From: JBKHJZ01 sp046537875
Lineage (GTDB): Bacteria > Actinomycetota > Acidimicrobiia > Acidimicrobiales > VFJN01
Length of the DNA: 12,053 nt
Direction of reading: 5' to 3'
NCBI GenBank assembly: GCA_046537875.1
Contig: JBKHJZ010000099.1
Span: 1-12,053 of the forward strand
Shown here: positions 6,478 through 12,053 of the stretch, in pieces
Position numbering within the stretch: the stretch's first letter is position 1
Layout: each line of letters opens with the position of its first letter
Translations under genes and position numbers: made by a program
The notes under the pieces: model-generated
Told to the model about the DNA's origin: nothing
What the model saw: the letters and a program-made list of their open reading frames with translations, nothing else
Database searches by the model: none

Positions 6478-8268
6478 ATGCAGGCACCGTGGCGACGGAT
6501 CGGCCGCCCCGGGCGGCGCGCCTCGGGCGCGATGGCCGGCGCGTCGGGCGCACCGGGGTCCGCCCCGGACGGATCGGCGGCCGCCCCCGTCGGACAGGTG
6601 TCCGCTTCTGACGGACTGGGGTCCCCCTCGGACCGACCGGAATCTTCCCCGGACGAATCGGTTTCGTCCCCGGACGAATCGGCGTCGTCCCCCGCGCCGG
6701 GTGCCCGACGCCGCCGGCGGCGCACGTGGCCCCAGCGGATCGTCCTGCTCGCCGGGCTCGTGGGGACCCTCGCGTTCGCCGGGAGCGCCGCCGGCCTGGC
6801 CTACCTGTACCGCAAGATCGAGCGGCTGCCCCGGGTGGAGCTGTCCGGGGTGCTCGAGCGCGAGCTTCCCGCCGGCGAGCCCGGCAACTACCTCGTCGTC
6901 GGCGTCGACAACGCCGAGCGCCTCGACCCCGGCGACCCGGTTCGCGTCGGGCGGGACGATCTGAGCCGGTCGGACACGATCATGGTCGTGCGGATCGAGG
7001 ACAGCGACGAGCGCGCCCGGCTGCTGTCGCTGCCCCGAGACCTCTGGGTCCCGGTCCCGGGCACCGGTGGCAGCAGCCGCATCAACAGCCTGGTCCAGCG
7101 GGGTGGCCCGCAGCTGCTGATCCGGGCGATCAGGGAGTACCTCGGCATCCCGATCAACCACTACGTGCAGGTGGACTTCGCCTCGTTCCGTGAGCTCGTC
7201 GACGCGATCGGCGGAGTCCCCGTGTACTTCCCGTACCCGGCGCGCGATCAGCGGTCGGGGCTCACCATCAGGGAAACCGGGTGCACCACGCTGGGCCCCA
7301 CCCAGGCGCTGGCCTACGTGCGTTCGCGCTACTACGAGGAGCGGATCGACGGCGAGTGGGTGGACGATCCGCAATCGGACCTCAGCCGCATCCGGCGCCA
7401 GCAGGACTTCATCCGCCGCGCCCTCAGCCGGGCCGTGTCGCGGGCCCGCAACCCCGGCACCCTCGACCAGCTGATCGATGTCGCGCTCGGCGCCATCGTC
7501 GTCGACGACGCGCTCACCAGCGAGCAGCTCTACGACCTCGGCCAGCGGTTCAGCTCGTTCGATCCCGACGACCTGGTGACCTACTCGCCGCCGGTCACCG
7601 ATGACGTGATCGGCGGCGCCGCCGTGCTCCGGCTCGACGAGGCCGGGGCGGAGCGGATCCTGTCCCGCTTCCGCCCGGACACCGGGTCCGACGACGTGGC
7701 CCCCGAGTCGGTGCGCCTCCGGGTCGAGAACGGCTCGGGGACCACGGGCCAGGCCGGCGAGGCGGCACGCGAGCTGGCGGCGGTGGGCTTCGGCATCCGG
7801 GGAACCGCCGACGGCACCTCGTTCGGCAACGAGCGCACGGTGATCGAGCACGGCCCCGGCCAGGCCGATGCCGCCGTCGCGGTCTCCCGCTGGCTGGTGG
7901 CGGGCGCAGAGCTGCGCGAGACCGACACGCCCGGGATCGTGCTGGTCACGGGGACCGACTGGGCCGGTGTGCGGTCGGAGCCGCTGCCGCCCACGGCGGC
8001 TGACAGCGACCGCGGGGCCGGCGGGAGCGCCCGGGTCGACGAGGAGGCCCTCGAGGCGTTCGACGACGTTCTGGGCGGGGTGTTCGGCCTGTCCGCGAGC
8101 GAGGCCGACCGCGGCGGGACCCCCGGCGGCGAGCTCGACGAGGGCAGCGCCACGGGAGACGCCGACCGCGAGGGAGCCGACCTCGGCGGCGACGCTGGGG
8201 ACGGCGGCGGTGCCCAGGACCGCGACGACGAGTCGACGGTGCCGCCGAGCCCGGCCCGTGCCTGCTGA
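6478..8268 (+). CDS. LytR-CpsA-Psr (LCP) family protein with LytR_C domain
   Basis: This 596-aa envelope protein belongs to a family that moves glycopolymers from lipid carriers onto peptidoglycan. An N-terminal cytoplasmic Ser/Pro/Asp-rich tail (about 20-75) ends in the basic cluster RRRRRR (77-82). One membrane helix follows (about 88-111), so the rest is outside. The LCP domain (about 137-320) shows SRSDTIMV (163-170), LSLPRDLWV (183-191), SRINSL (200-205), VDFASFRELVDAIGGV (232-247), ALAYVRSRYYE (277-287) and DLSRIRRQQDFIRRAL (301-316), including the conserved Arg/Asp residues. A LytR_C domain lies at about 411-501, then an acidic, probably disordered tail to the end. The ATG at 6478 has AGAGGG close upstream (6469-6474); ATG 6532 is an alternative. 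The rhamnose genes downstream suggest a rhamnose-containing polymer as cargo. Confidence 0.92.
   Translation: MQAPWRRIGRPGRRASGAMAGASGAPGSAPDGSAAAPVGQVSASDGLGSPSDRPESSPDESVSSPDESASSPAPGARRRRRRTWPQRIVLLAGLVGTLAFAGSAAGLAYLYRKIERLPRVELSGVLERELPAGEPGNYLVVGVDNAERLDPGDPVRVGRDDLSRSDTIMVVRIEDSDERARLLSLPRDLWVPVPGTGGSSRINSLVQRGGPQLLIRAIREYLGIPINHYVQVDFASFRELVDAIGGVPVYFPYPARDQRSGLTIRETGCTTLGPTQALAYVRSRYYEERIDGEWVDDPQSDLSRIRRQQDFIRRALSRAVSRARNPGTLDQLIDVALGAIVVDDALTSEQLYDLGQRFSSFDPDDLVTYSPPVTDDVIGGAAVLRLDEAGAERILSRFRPDTGSDDVAPESVRLRVENGSGTTGQAGEAARELAAVGFGIRGTADGTSFGNERTVIEHGPGQADAAVAVSRWLVAGAELRETDTPGIVLVTGTDWAGVRSEPLPPTAADSDRGAGGSARVDEEALEAFDDVLGGVFGLSASEADRGGTPGGELDEGSATGDADREGADLGGDAGDGGGAQDRDDESTVPPSPARAC
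6563..6682 (+). repeat. In-frame degenerate repeats encoding the LCP N-terminal tail
   Basis: CCCCGGACGAATCGG occurs at 6647-6661 and 6668-6682 (period 21 bp, seven codons), and a one-mismatch copy occurs at 6563-6577, all in the same codon phase. They encode SSPDES-like peptides in the cytoplasmic tail before the membrane helix. This looks like local duplication within a disordered segment. Confidence 0.75.
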
Positions 8269-8371
8269 GGCCCCCGCAGCCGGCGCATCGAGCGCGGCCC
8301 TCCACGGCCACCCTGTCCCGCCTGCCGGGCGGCATCGAGTGCGGGCGGGGCCGGTCGCCTCGCCCGGCCTG

Positions 8372-8378
8372 CAACAAT
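8372..8378 (+). promoter_or_regulatory. Possible -10 element before rmlA
   Basis: CAACAAT is the only AT-rich segment in the 119-nt gap between the LCP gene and rmlA and lies 9 nt before the GTG at 8388. AACAAT misses the first T of TANNNT. No Shine-Dalgarno precedes the GTG, so a leader of a few bases or none is possible. The rest of the gap holds no gene that I can recognise. Confidence 0.3.
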
Positions 8379-8387
8379 GGCGCTTCC

Positions 8388-9497
8388 GTGAAGGGTCTCA
8401 TCCTCGCCGGCGGTGCCGGCACCCGGCTGCGTCCGATCACCCACACCAGCGCCAAGCAGCTGGTGCCGATCGCCAACAAGCCGATCATCTTCTACGGCAT
8501 CGACGCCATGGCCGAGGCCGGCATCAAGGAGATCGGCATCATCGTCGGCGGCAACGGCGCCGGCGAGATCACCAGCGCCGTCGGCGACGGCTCCCGCTGG
8601 GGCGTCGACATCACCTACATCTCCCAGCCCGAGCCGCTGGGGCTCGCGCACTGCGTGCTCATCGGGCGCGAGTTCCTCGGCGACGACGACTTCGTGATGT
8701 ACCTGGGCGACAACATGCTCCAGCAGGGGCTGGTGGAGTTCGCCGAGCGGTTCGACGCAGAGCGTGCAGTCGCCGTGTCGGTGGGCGGGGACGAACGGGC
8801 AGCGGTCCCGGCGGCCCAGATCCTGCTCGCGCACGTCGACGACCCCCGCCAGTTCGGGGTGGCGGACCTGGGCGCCGACGGGGAGGTGCTGCGCCTGGTC
8901 GAGAAGCCGACCGATCCGCCGTCCGACCTGGCGCTCGTGGGGGTGTACCTGTTCGACAGCCGGATCCACGACGCGGTGGCCGCCATCGAGCCCTCGTGGC
9001 GGGGCGAGCTGGAGATCACCGACGCGATCCAATGGCTCATCGACCACGGGCACCGGGTGAACCACGAGGTCCTCGAGGGATGGTGGATCGACACCGGCAA
9101 GAAGGACCCGCTGCTCCAGTGCAACCGGCTGGTGCTCGAGACGCTCGAGCCCCGGATCGAGGGCCTGGTCGACGCCGGCTCGTCGATCGAGGGGCGCGTG
9201 GTCGTGGAGGCCGGCGCCGAGGTGGTGAACAGCCGCATCCTCGGGCCGGCGATCATCGGCGCAGGCACGCGGGTGGTCGACAGCTACGTGGGCCCGTTCA
9301 GCTCGGTGGCGGAGCACTGCGAGGTGCTCGCCTCGGAGCTCGAGCACTCGGTGGTGCTGACGCGCAGCCGGATCGTGGACGTGCCCCGGATGACCGACAG
9401 CCTGGTCGGCCGGGACGTCGAGGTGACCCGCTCGGCGCGGCGCCCCCGGGCGCTGCGCCTCATGCTCGGCGACCACTCGATGGTCGAGCTGCACTGA
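8388..9497 (+). CDS. rmlA: Glucose-1-phosphate thymidylyltransferase, long form
   Basis: This 369-aa enzyme joins glucose-1-phosphate and dTTP to give dTDP-glucose and pyrophosphate, the first step of dTDP-L-rhamnose synthesis. The nucleotidyltransferase domain (about 1-240) starts with KGLILAGGAGTRLRPIT (2-18), with the catalytic signature GGAGTRL and Lys23. YLGDNML (105-111) holds the metal-binding Asp108, VEKP is at 171-174, and GWWIDTGK is at 231-238. The C-terminal part (about 260-350) is made of hexapeptide-like repeats typical of a left-handed beta-helix. This places it in the long RmlA/StrD-type family of actinobacteria rather than the short enterobacterial RmlA of about 290 aa. GTG 8388 is the natural start, as the glycine-rich motif begins at residue 8. 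A strong hairpin starts 5 nt after the stop, suggesting separate transcription from rmlC. Confidence 0.94.
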   Translation: MKGLILAGGAGTRLRPITHTSAKQLVPIANKPIIFYGIDAMAEAGIKEIGIIVGGNGAGEITSAVGDGSRWGVDITYISQPEPLGLAHCVLIGREFLGDDDFVMYLGDNMLQQGLVEFAERFDAERAVAVSVGGDERAAVPAAQILLAHVDDPRQFGVADLGADGEVLRLVEKPTDPPSDLALVGVYLFDSRIHDAVAAIEPSWRGELEITDAIQWLIDHGHRVNHEVLEGWWIDTGKKDPLLQCNRLVLETLEPRIEGLVDAGSSIEGRVVVEAGAEVVNSRILGPAIIGAGTRVVDSYVGPFSSVAEHCEVLASELEHSVVLTRSRIVDVPRMTDSLVGRDVEVTRSARRPRALRLMLGDHSMVELH

Positions 9498-9501
9498 CAC
9501 T

Positions 9502-9534
9502 CCGGGCGGCGAGGCCCGCACTCACGCCGCCCGG
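9502..9534 (+). terminator. Strong GC hairpin after rmlA
   Basis: A perfect 10-bp inverted repeat, CCGGGCGGCG (9502-9511) and CGCCGCCCGG (9525-9534), with a 13-nt loop starts just after the rmlA stop at 9495-9497. It has no T-tract but is the best terminator-like structure in the window. It is followed by a promoter-like box before rmlC. Confidence 0.6.
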
Positions 9535-9545
9535 CCGGTGCTCGC

Positions 9546-9551
9546 TACGGT
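9546..9551 (+). promoter_or_regulatory. Candidate -10 box for the rmlCBD operon
   Basis: TACGGT matches TANNNT and follows the rmlA hairpin by 11 nt. Initiation would fall near 9558, leaving a leader of about 58 nt before the rmlC GTG, which has a normal ribosome-binding site. No -35 hexamer is clear. Confidence 0.4.
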
Positions 9552-9601
9552 GGCCCGGTCGGGGGCCGCAGCGACCGCCCCGGCCGAGCGCCGACATCCC
9601 C

Positions 9602-9607
9602 GAGGAG
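9602..9607 (+). promoter_or_regulatory. Ribosome-binding site of rmlC
   Basis: GAGGAG lies 8 nt before the GTG at 9616 and decides that start. The longer in-frame reading to 9538 gives an unrelated Ala/Arg/Pro-rich extension. Confidence 0.75.
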
Positions 9608-9615
9608 CCAGACCC

Positions 9616-10194
9616 GTGGCAACGATCGTCCCGTCCGACGTCATCGAGGGCGTGGTCGTCGTGGAGCCCGACATCCACGGCGACGAGCGCGGCATCTTCA
9701 TCGAGACCTACCGCCGCCAGTGGTTCCCCGGCGGGCGGGAGATGGTCCAGGCCAACCGGGGTGACCGCCGGGCGGGCGCGGTGGTGGGCCTGCACTACCA
9801 CCTCCACCAGGCCGACTACTGGTACGTGCCGTTCGGGCGGGCGCGGGTGGTGCTCCACGACCTGCGCCGCGGCTCGTCCACCGAGGGCAAGACGCTGGTG
9901 ATCGATCTCGGCAGCGCACCCGGGACCCCCGGCGTCGACCACGACCACCGCGGCGTGTACATACCGCCGGGTGTGGCGCACGGCTTCGCGGCGCTGACCG
10001 ACATGACGATCACCTACCTGGTCGACGGCTACTACAACCCGGCGGACGAGCTGGGCGTGGCGTGGGACGACCCGGAGATCGGCGCCGACTGGGGGGTGTC
10101 CGACCCCGTGCTGTCCGACCGTGACCGCAGCAACCCCCGGCGCGCCGACCTGCCGGCCGACCGCCGGCCGCACGCGTCGCTGCGCACGGGGTGA
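9616..10194 (+). CDS. rmlC: dTDP-4-dehydrorhamnose 3,5-epimerase family protein (divergent RmlC)
   Basis: This 192-aa cupin should epimerise dTDP-4-keto-6-deoxyglucose at C3 and C5. Family marks are GDERGIFIETY (22-32), GLHYHLHQADYWYVP (58-72), DLRRGSSTEGK (82-92), YIPPGVAHGF (115-124) and AWDDPEIG (149-156). His60 matches the catalytic His of classical RmlC, His122 and Asp152 match other active-site positions, and Tyr134 and Tyr139/140 lie in the expected region. The usual VLRGLHYQ is AVVGLHYH here, so the substrate-binding Arg is Val57, and the usual nearby Lys seems absent. It may be a subfamily with altered binding. GTG 9616 follows GAGGAG by 8 nt. rmlB starts 22 nt after its stop, consistent with an operon. 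The role is supported mainly by position between rmlA and rmlB. Confidence 0.85.
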   Translation: MATIVPSDVIEGVVVVEPDIHGDERGIFIETYRRQWFPGGREMVQANRGDRRAGAVVGLHYHLHQADYWYVPFGRARVVLHDLRRGSSTEGKTLVIDLGSAPGTPGVDHDHRGVYIPPGVAHGFAALTDMTITYLVDGYYNPADELGVAWDDPEIGADWGVSDPVLSDRDRSNPRRADLPADRRPHASLRTG

Positions 10195-10216
10195 CCCGAT
10201 GGAGCACGGAGATCGC

Positions 10217-11185
10217 ATGAGGCAGTTCGTCACCGGTGGTGCCGGGTTCATCGGCTCCAACTACGTCCGCCACGTGCTCGCGACCAGCGACGACGAGGTG
10301 ACCGTCTACGACGCCCTGACCTACGCCGGCAACCTCTCCACGCTGCGCGACGTCGACGACGATCCCCGCTTCCGGTTCGTCAAGGGGAACATCTGCGATC
10401 CGGGCACGCTCGAGGAGGCGATGGCCGGGCACGACGCCGTGGTGCACTTCGCGGCCGAGAGCCACGTCGACCGGTCGATCGCCGGTCCCGACGACTTCGT
10501 GCACACCAACTGCTTCGGCACGAACGTGGTCATGGACACGGCCCGCCGGCTGGAGATCCCGCGGATCGTCCACATCGGGACCGACGAGGTCTACGGTTCG
10601 GTGACCGAGGGCTCGTCGCACGAGACCGCCCGGCTCGAGCCCCGTTCGCCGTACTCCGCGTCGAAGGCAGGATCCGACCTGATCGCGCTCTCGTACCACG
10701 CGACCTACGGGCTGCCGGTGATCGTCACCCGCTGCACCAACAACTTCGGGCCCTACCAGTTCCCCGAGAAGGCGATCCCCCTGTTCACCACCAACCTCAT
10801 CGAGGGCAGGCCGGTCCCGCTGTACGGCGACGGGCTCAACGAGCGGGACTGGCTCTACGTCGACGACCACTGCGCGGGCGTCGCGCTGGTGCTGGAGCGC
10901 GGCACGCCGGGCGAGATCTACAACATCGGTGCGGGCAACGAGACGCCCAACCGGACGATCGTCGACAAGCTGCTGGCGATCTTCGGCGTGGGCGAGGAGA
11001 TGGTCACGTACGTCGACGACCGGCTCGGCCACGACCGGCGCTACTCGGTGAACATCGACAAGGTCACGGCGCTCGGCTGGCGGAAGCGACGCACGCTCGA
11101 CGAGGCGCTCGCCGAGACCGTCGAGTGGTACCGGGCCAACGAGTGGTGGTGGGGCCCGCTGAAGGAGCGGGCCGGGCTCCGCTGA
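10217..11185 (+). CDS. rmlB: dTDP-glucose 4,6-dehydratase
   Basis: This 322-aa NAD-dependent extended short-chain dehydrogenase converts dTDP-glucose to dTDP-4-keto-6-deoxyglucose, the second step of the rhamnose pathway. The Rossmann motif GGAGFIGSN (7-15) binds NAD. GTDEVYGS (121-128) contains the Thr-Asp-Glu group used for dehydration (Thr122, Asp123, Glu124). YSASK (146-150) gives the catalytic Tyr146 and Lys150, and NNFGPYQFPEKAIPLF (175-190) and NERDWLYVDDHC (208-219) are typical of RmlB. ATG 10217 is chosen because GGAG lies 5 nt upstream and the Rossmann motif starts right after. ATG 10199 would add six residues and leave 4 nt after rmlC. Spacing to rmlC and rmlD suggests an rmlCBD transcript. 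Confidence 0.96.
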   Translation: MRQFVTGGAGFIGSNYVRHVLATSDDEVTVYDALTYAGNLSTLRDVDDDPRFRFVKGNICDPGTLEEAMAGHDAVVHFAAESHVDRSIAGPDDFVHTNCFGTNVVMDTARRLEIPRIVHIGTDEVYGSVTEGSSHETARLEPRSPYSASKAGSDLIALSYHATYGLPVIVTRCTNNFGPYQFPEKAIPLFTTNLIEGRPVPLYGDGLNERDWLYVDDHCAGVALVLERGTPGEIYNIGAGNETPNRTIVDKLLAIFGVGEEMVTYVDDRLGHDRRYSVNIDKVTALGWRKRRTLDEALAETVEWYRANEWWWGPLKERAGLR

Positions 11186-11210
11186 GCGTCCGTCGAGGGG
11201 GGAGGGCAGC

Positions 11211-12053
11211 GTGAAGGTGCTCATCACCGGGGCCGGTGGCCAGCTGGGCCGCGACGTCGGCCGGGCGTGCCGGGAGGCGGGGGACGAGGTGATCGCGCTC
11301 GACCGGTCGCAGCTCGACGTGGGCTCGCGGGACGCCGTCTACCAGGCCGTGCTGTCCACCCGCCCGACGGCGGTGGTCCACGCGGGGGCCTGGACGGCCG
11401 TCGACGCCTGCGAGGACGACCCCGACCGCGCCTACCGCACCAACGCCCTGGGCACCCGCTGGGTGGCCGACGCGAGCCACCGTGCCGGCGCCTACCTCTG
11501 CTACGTCTCCACCGACTACGTGTTCGACGGCACCAAGCCCACCCCGTACGTCGAGTGGGACACGCCGAACCCCACGTCGGTCTACGGGCGCTCCAAGCTC
11601 GGAGGCGAGGGGGAGGTGCGCACCCACGCGCCGGGGGCGGCGGTGGTGCGCACGTCGTGGGTCTGCGGCGAGCACGGCAGCAACATGGTCAAGACGGTGC
11701 TCCGGCTCGCCGAGCGGCCCGAGCTGGCCTTCGTCGACGACCAGCGGGGCTGCCCGACGTTCACGGCCGACCTCGCGGTCGCGATCCGCCGCCTCGCCGC
11801 CTGGCGGATCCCGGGGCTGTTCCACGTCACCAACCAGGGCGCGGTCACCTGGTACGAGCTGGCGCGGGCGATCCTCGCCGCCGCCGGCCACGACCCCGGC
11901 AAGGTGCGGCCGATCTCGACCGCCGAGCTCGACCCGCCCCGGCCCGCCCCCCGCCCGGCGAACTCGGTGCTCGACAACGCGGCGCTCCGGCTGGCGGGAC
12001 TCCCGTTGCTGCCGCCGTACGCGGAGAGCCTCGACCGGCTGGTCGCCCGCCTC
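11211..12053 (+). CDS. rmlD: dTDP-4-dehydrorhamnose reductase, cut by the window edge
   Basis: The last rhamnose-pathway enzyme reduces dTDP-4-keto-L-rhamnose with NAD(P)H to dTDP-L-rhamnose. 281 codons are visible with no stop before the right edge. The family is usually about 280-300 residues, so only a few codons should be missing. It begins VKVLITGAGGQLGRDV with the cofactor motif GAGGQLG (7-13). HAGAWTAVDACEDD (57-70), VSTDYVFDG (99-107) and YGRSK with Tyr125 and Lys129 are typical of RmlD. DQRGCPT (177-183) and RPANSVLD (248-255) are late RmlD signatures. The GTG at 11211 is preceded by GGAGG at 11201-11205 with a 5-nt spacer. It lies 25 nt after rmlB. Confidence 0.94.
   Translation, partial: MKVLITGAGGQLGRDVGRACREAGDEVIALDRSQLDVGSRDAVYQAVLSTRPTAVVHAGAWTAVDACEDDPDRAYRTNALGTRWVADASHRAGAYLCYVSTDYVFDGTKPTPYVEWDTPNPTSVYGRSKLGGEGEVRTHAPGAAVVRTSWVCGEHGSNMVKTVLRLAERPELAFVDDQRGCPTFTADLAVAIRRLAAWRIPGLFHVTNQGAVTWYELARAILAAAGHDPGKVRPISTAELDPPRPAPRPANSVLDNAALRLAGLPLLPPYAESLDRLVARL

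Noticed and set aside
4050..6725. An 891-codon open frame on the minus strand across pabB and the acyl-CoA dehydrogenase gene
   Set aside because: Only the part from about 5120 down has PabB motifs. The rest is antisense to a clear acyl-CoA dehydrogenase and is an effect of high GC.
8349..8369. Hairpin GGCCGG/CCGGCC before rmlA as terminator or switch
   Set aside because: A 6-bp stem with a 9-nt loop is expected by chance at this GC content.
7581..9521. Long minus-strand open frame opposite the LCP gene and rmlA
   Set aside because: It is a mirror of the codon bias of the two real genes, with no motif and no start context.

Overview
This window is very GC-rich DNA, packed with genes on both strands. 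Several genes start with GTG, and spaced TANNNT boxes sit directly in front of starts that lack a Shine-Dalgarno sequence. The gene set (fused biotin carboxylase/BCCP subunit, long-form RmlA, a LytR-CpsA-Psr protein with a LytR_C domain) fits an actinobacterium. A deep lineage such as Acidimicrobiia is a guess that cannot be settled from this window. I found no RNA gene, insertion sequence, CRISPR array or phage gene.

Left part (1-2983): the window opens in a 58-bp direct repeat present twice (1-58 and 81-138), each copy carrying a 10-bp inverted repeat. A biotin-dependent acyl-CoA carboxylase alpha subunit follows on the minus strand. Back to back with it on the plus strand is the biotin protein ligase that would biotinylate it. 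The two starts are only 6-18 nt apart and seem to share one AT-rich octamer as promoter.

Middle (2986-6383): pabC and pabB lie on the minus strand and together convert chorismate plus ammonia (from a PabA not seen here) to p-aminobenzoate for folate. Divergent from pabB is an acyl-CoA dehydrogenase. This second back-to-back pair again has TANNNT boxes at leaderless spacing.

Right part (6478-12053): a membrane-anchored LCP-family ligase precedes a complete dTDP-L-rhamnose set in the order rmlA, rmlC, rmlB, rmlD. rmlD runs off the right edge. A strong hairpin after rmlA and a promoter-like box before rmlC suggest that rmlA is transcribed apart from an rmlCBD operon. dTDP-rhamnose supplies cell-envelope glycans, and LCP proteins attach such glycans to peptidoglycan, so this block is probably an envelope locus. 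The RmlC homologue is divergent at positions that bind substrate in classical RmlC.

I see no clearly new multi-gene system. The best leads are the terminal palindromic repeat, the two shared divergent leaderless promoters and the unusual RmlC.
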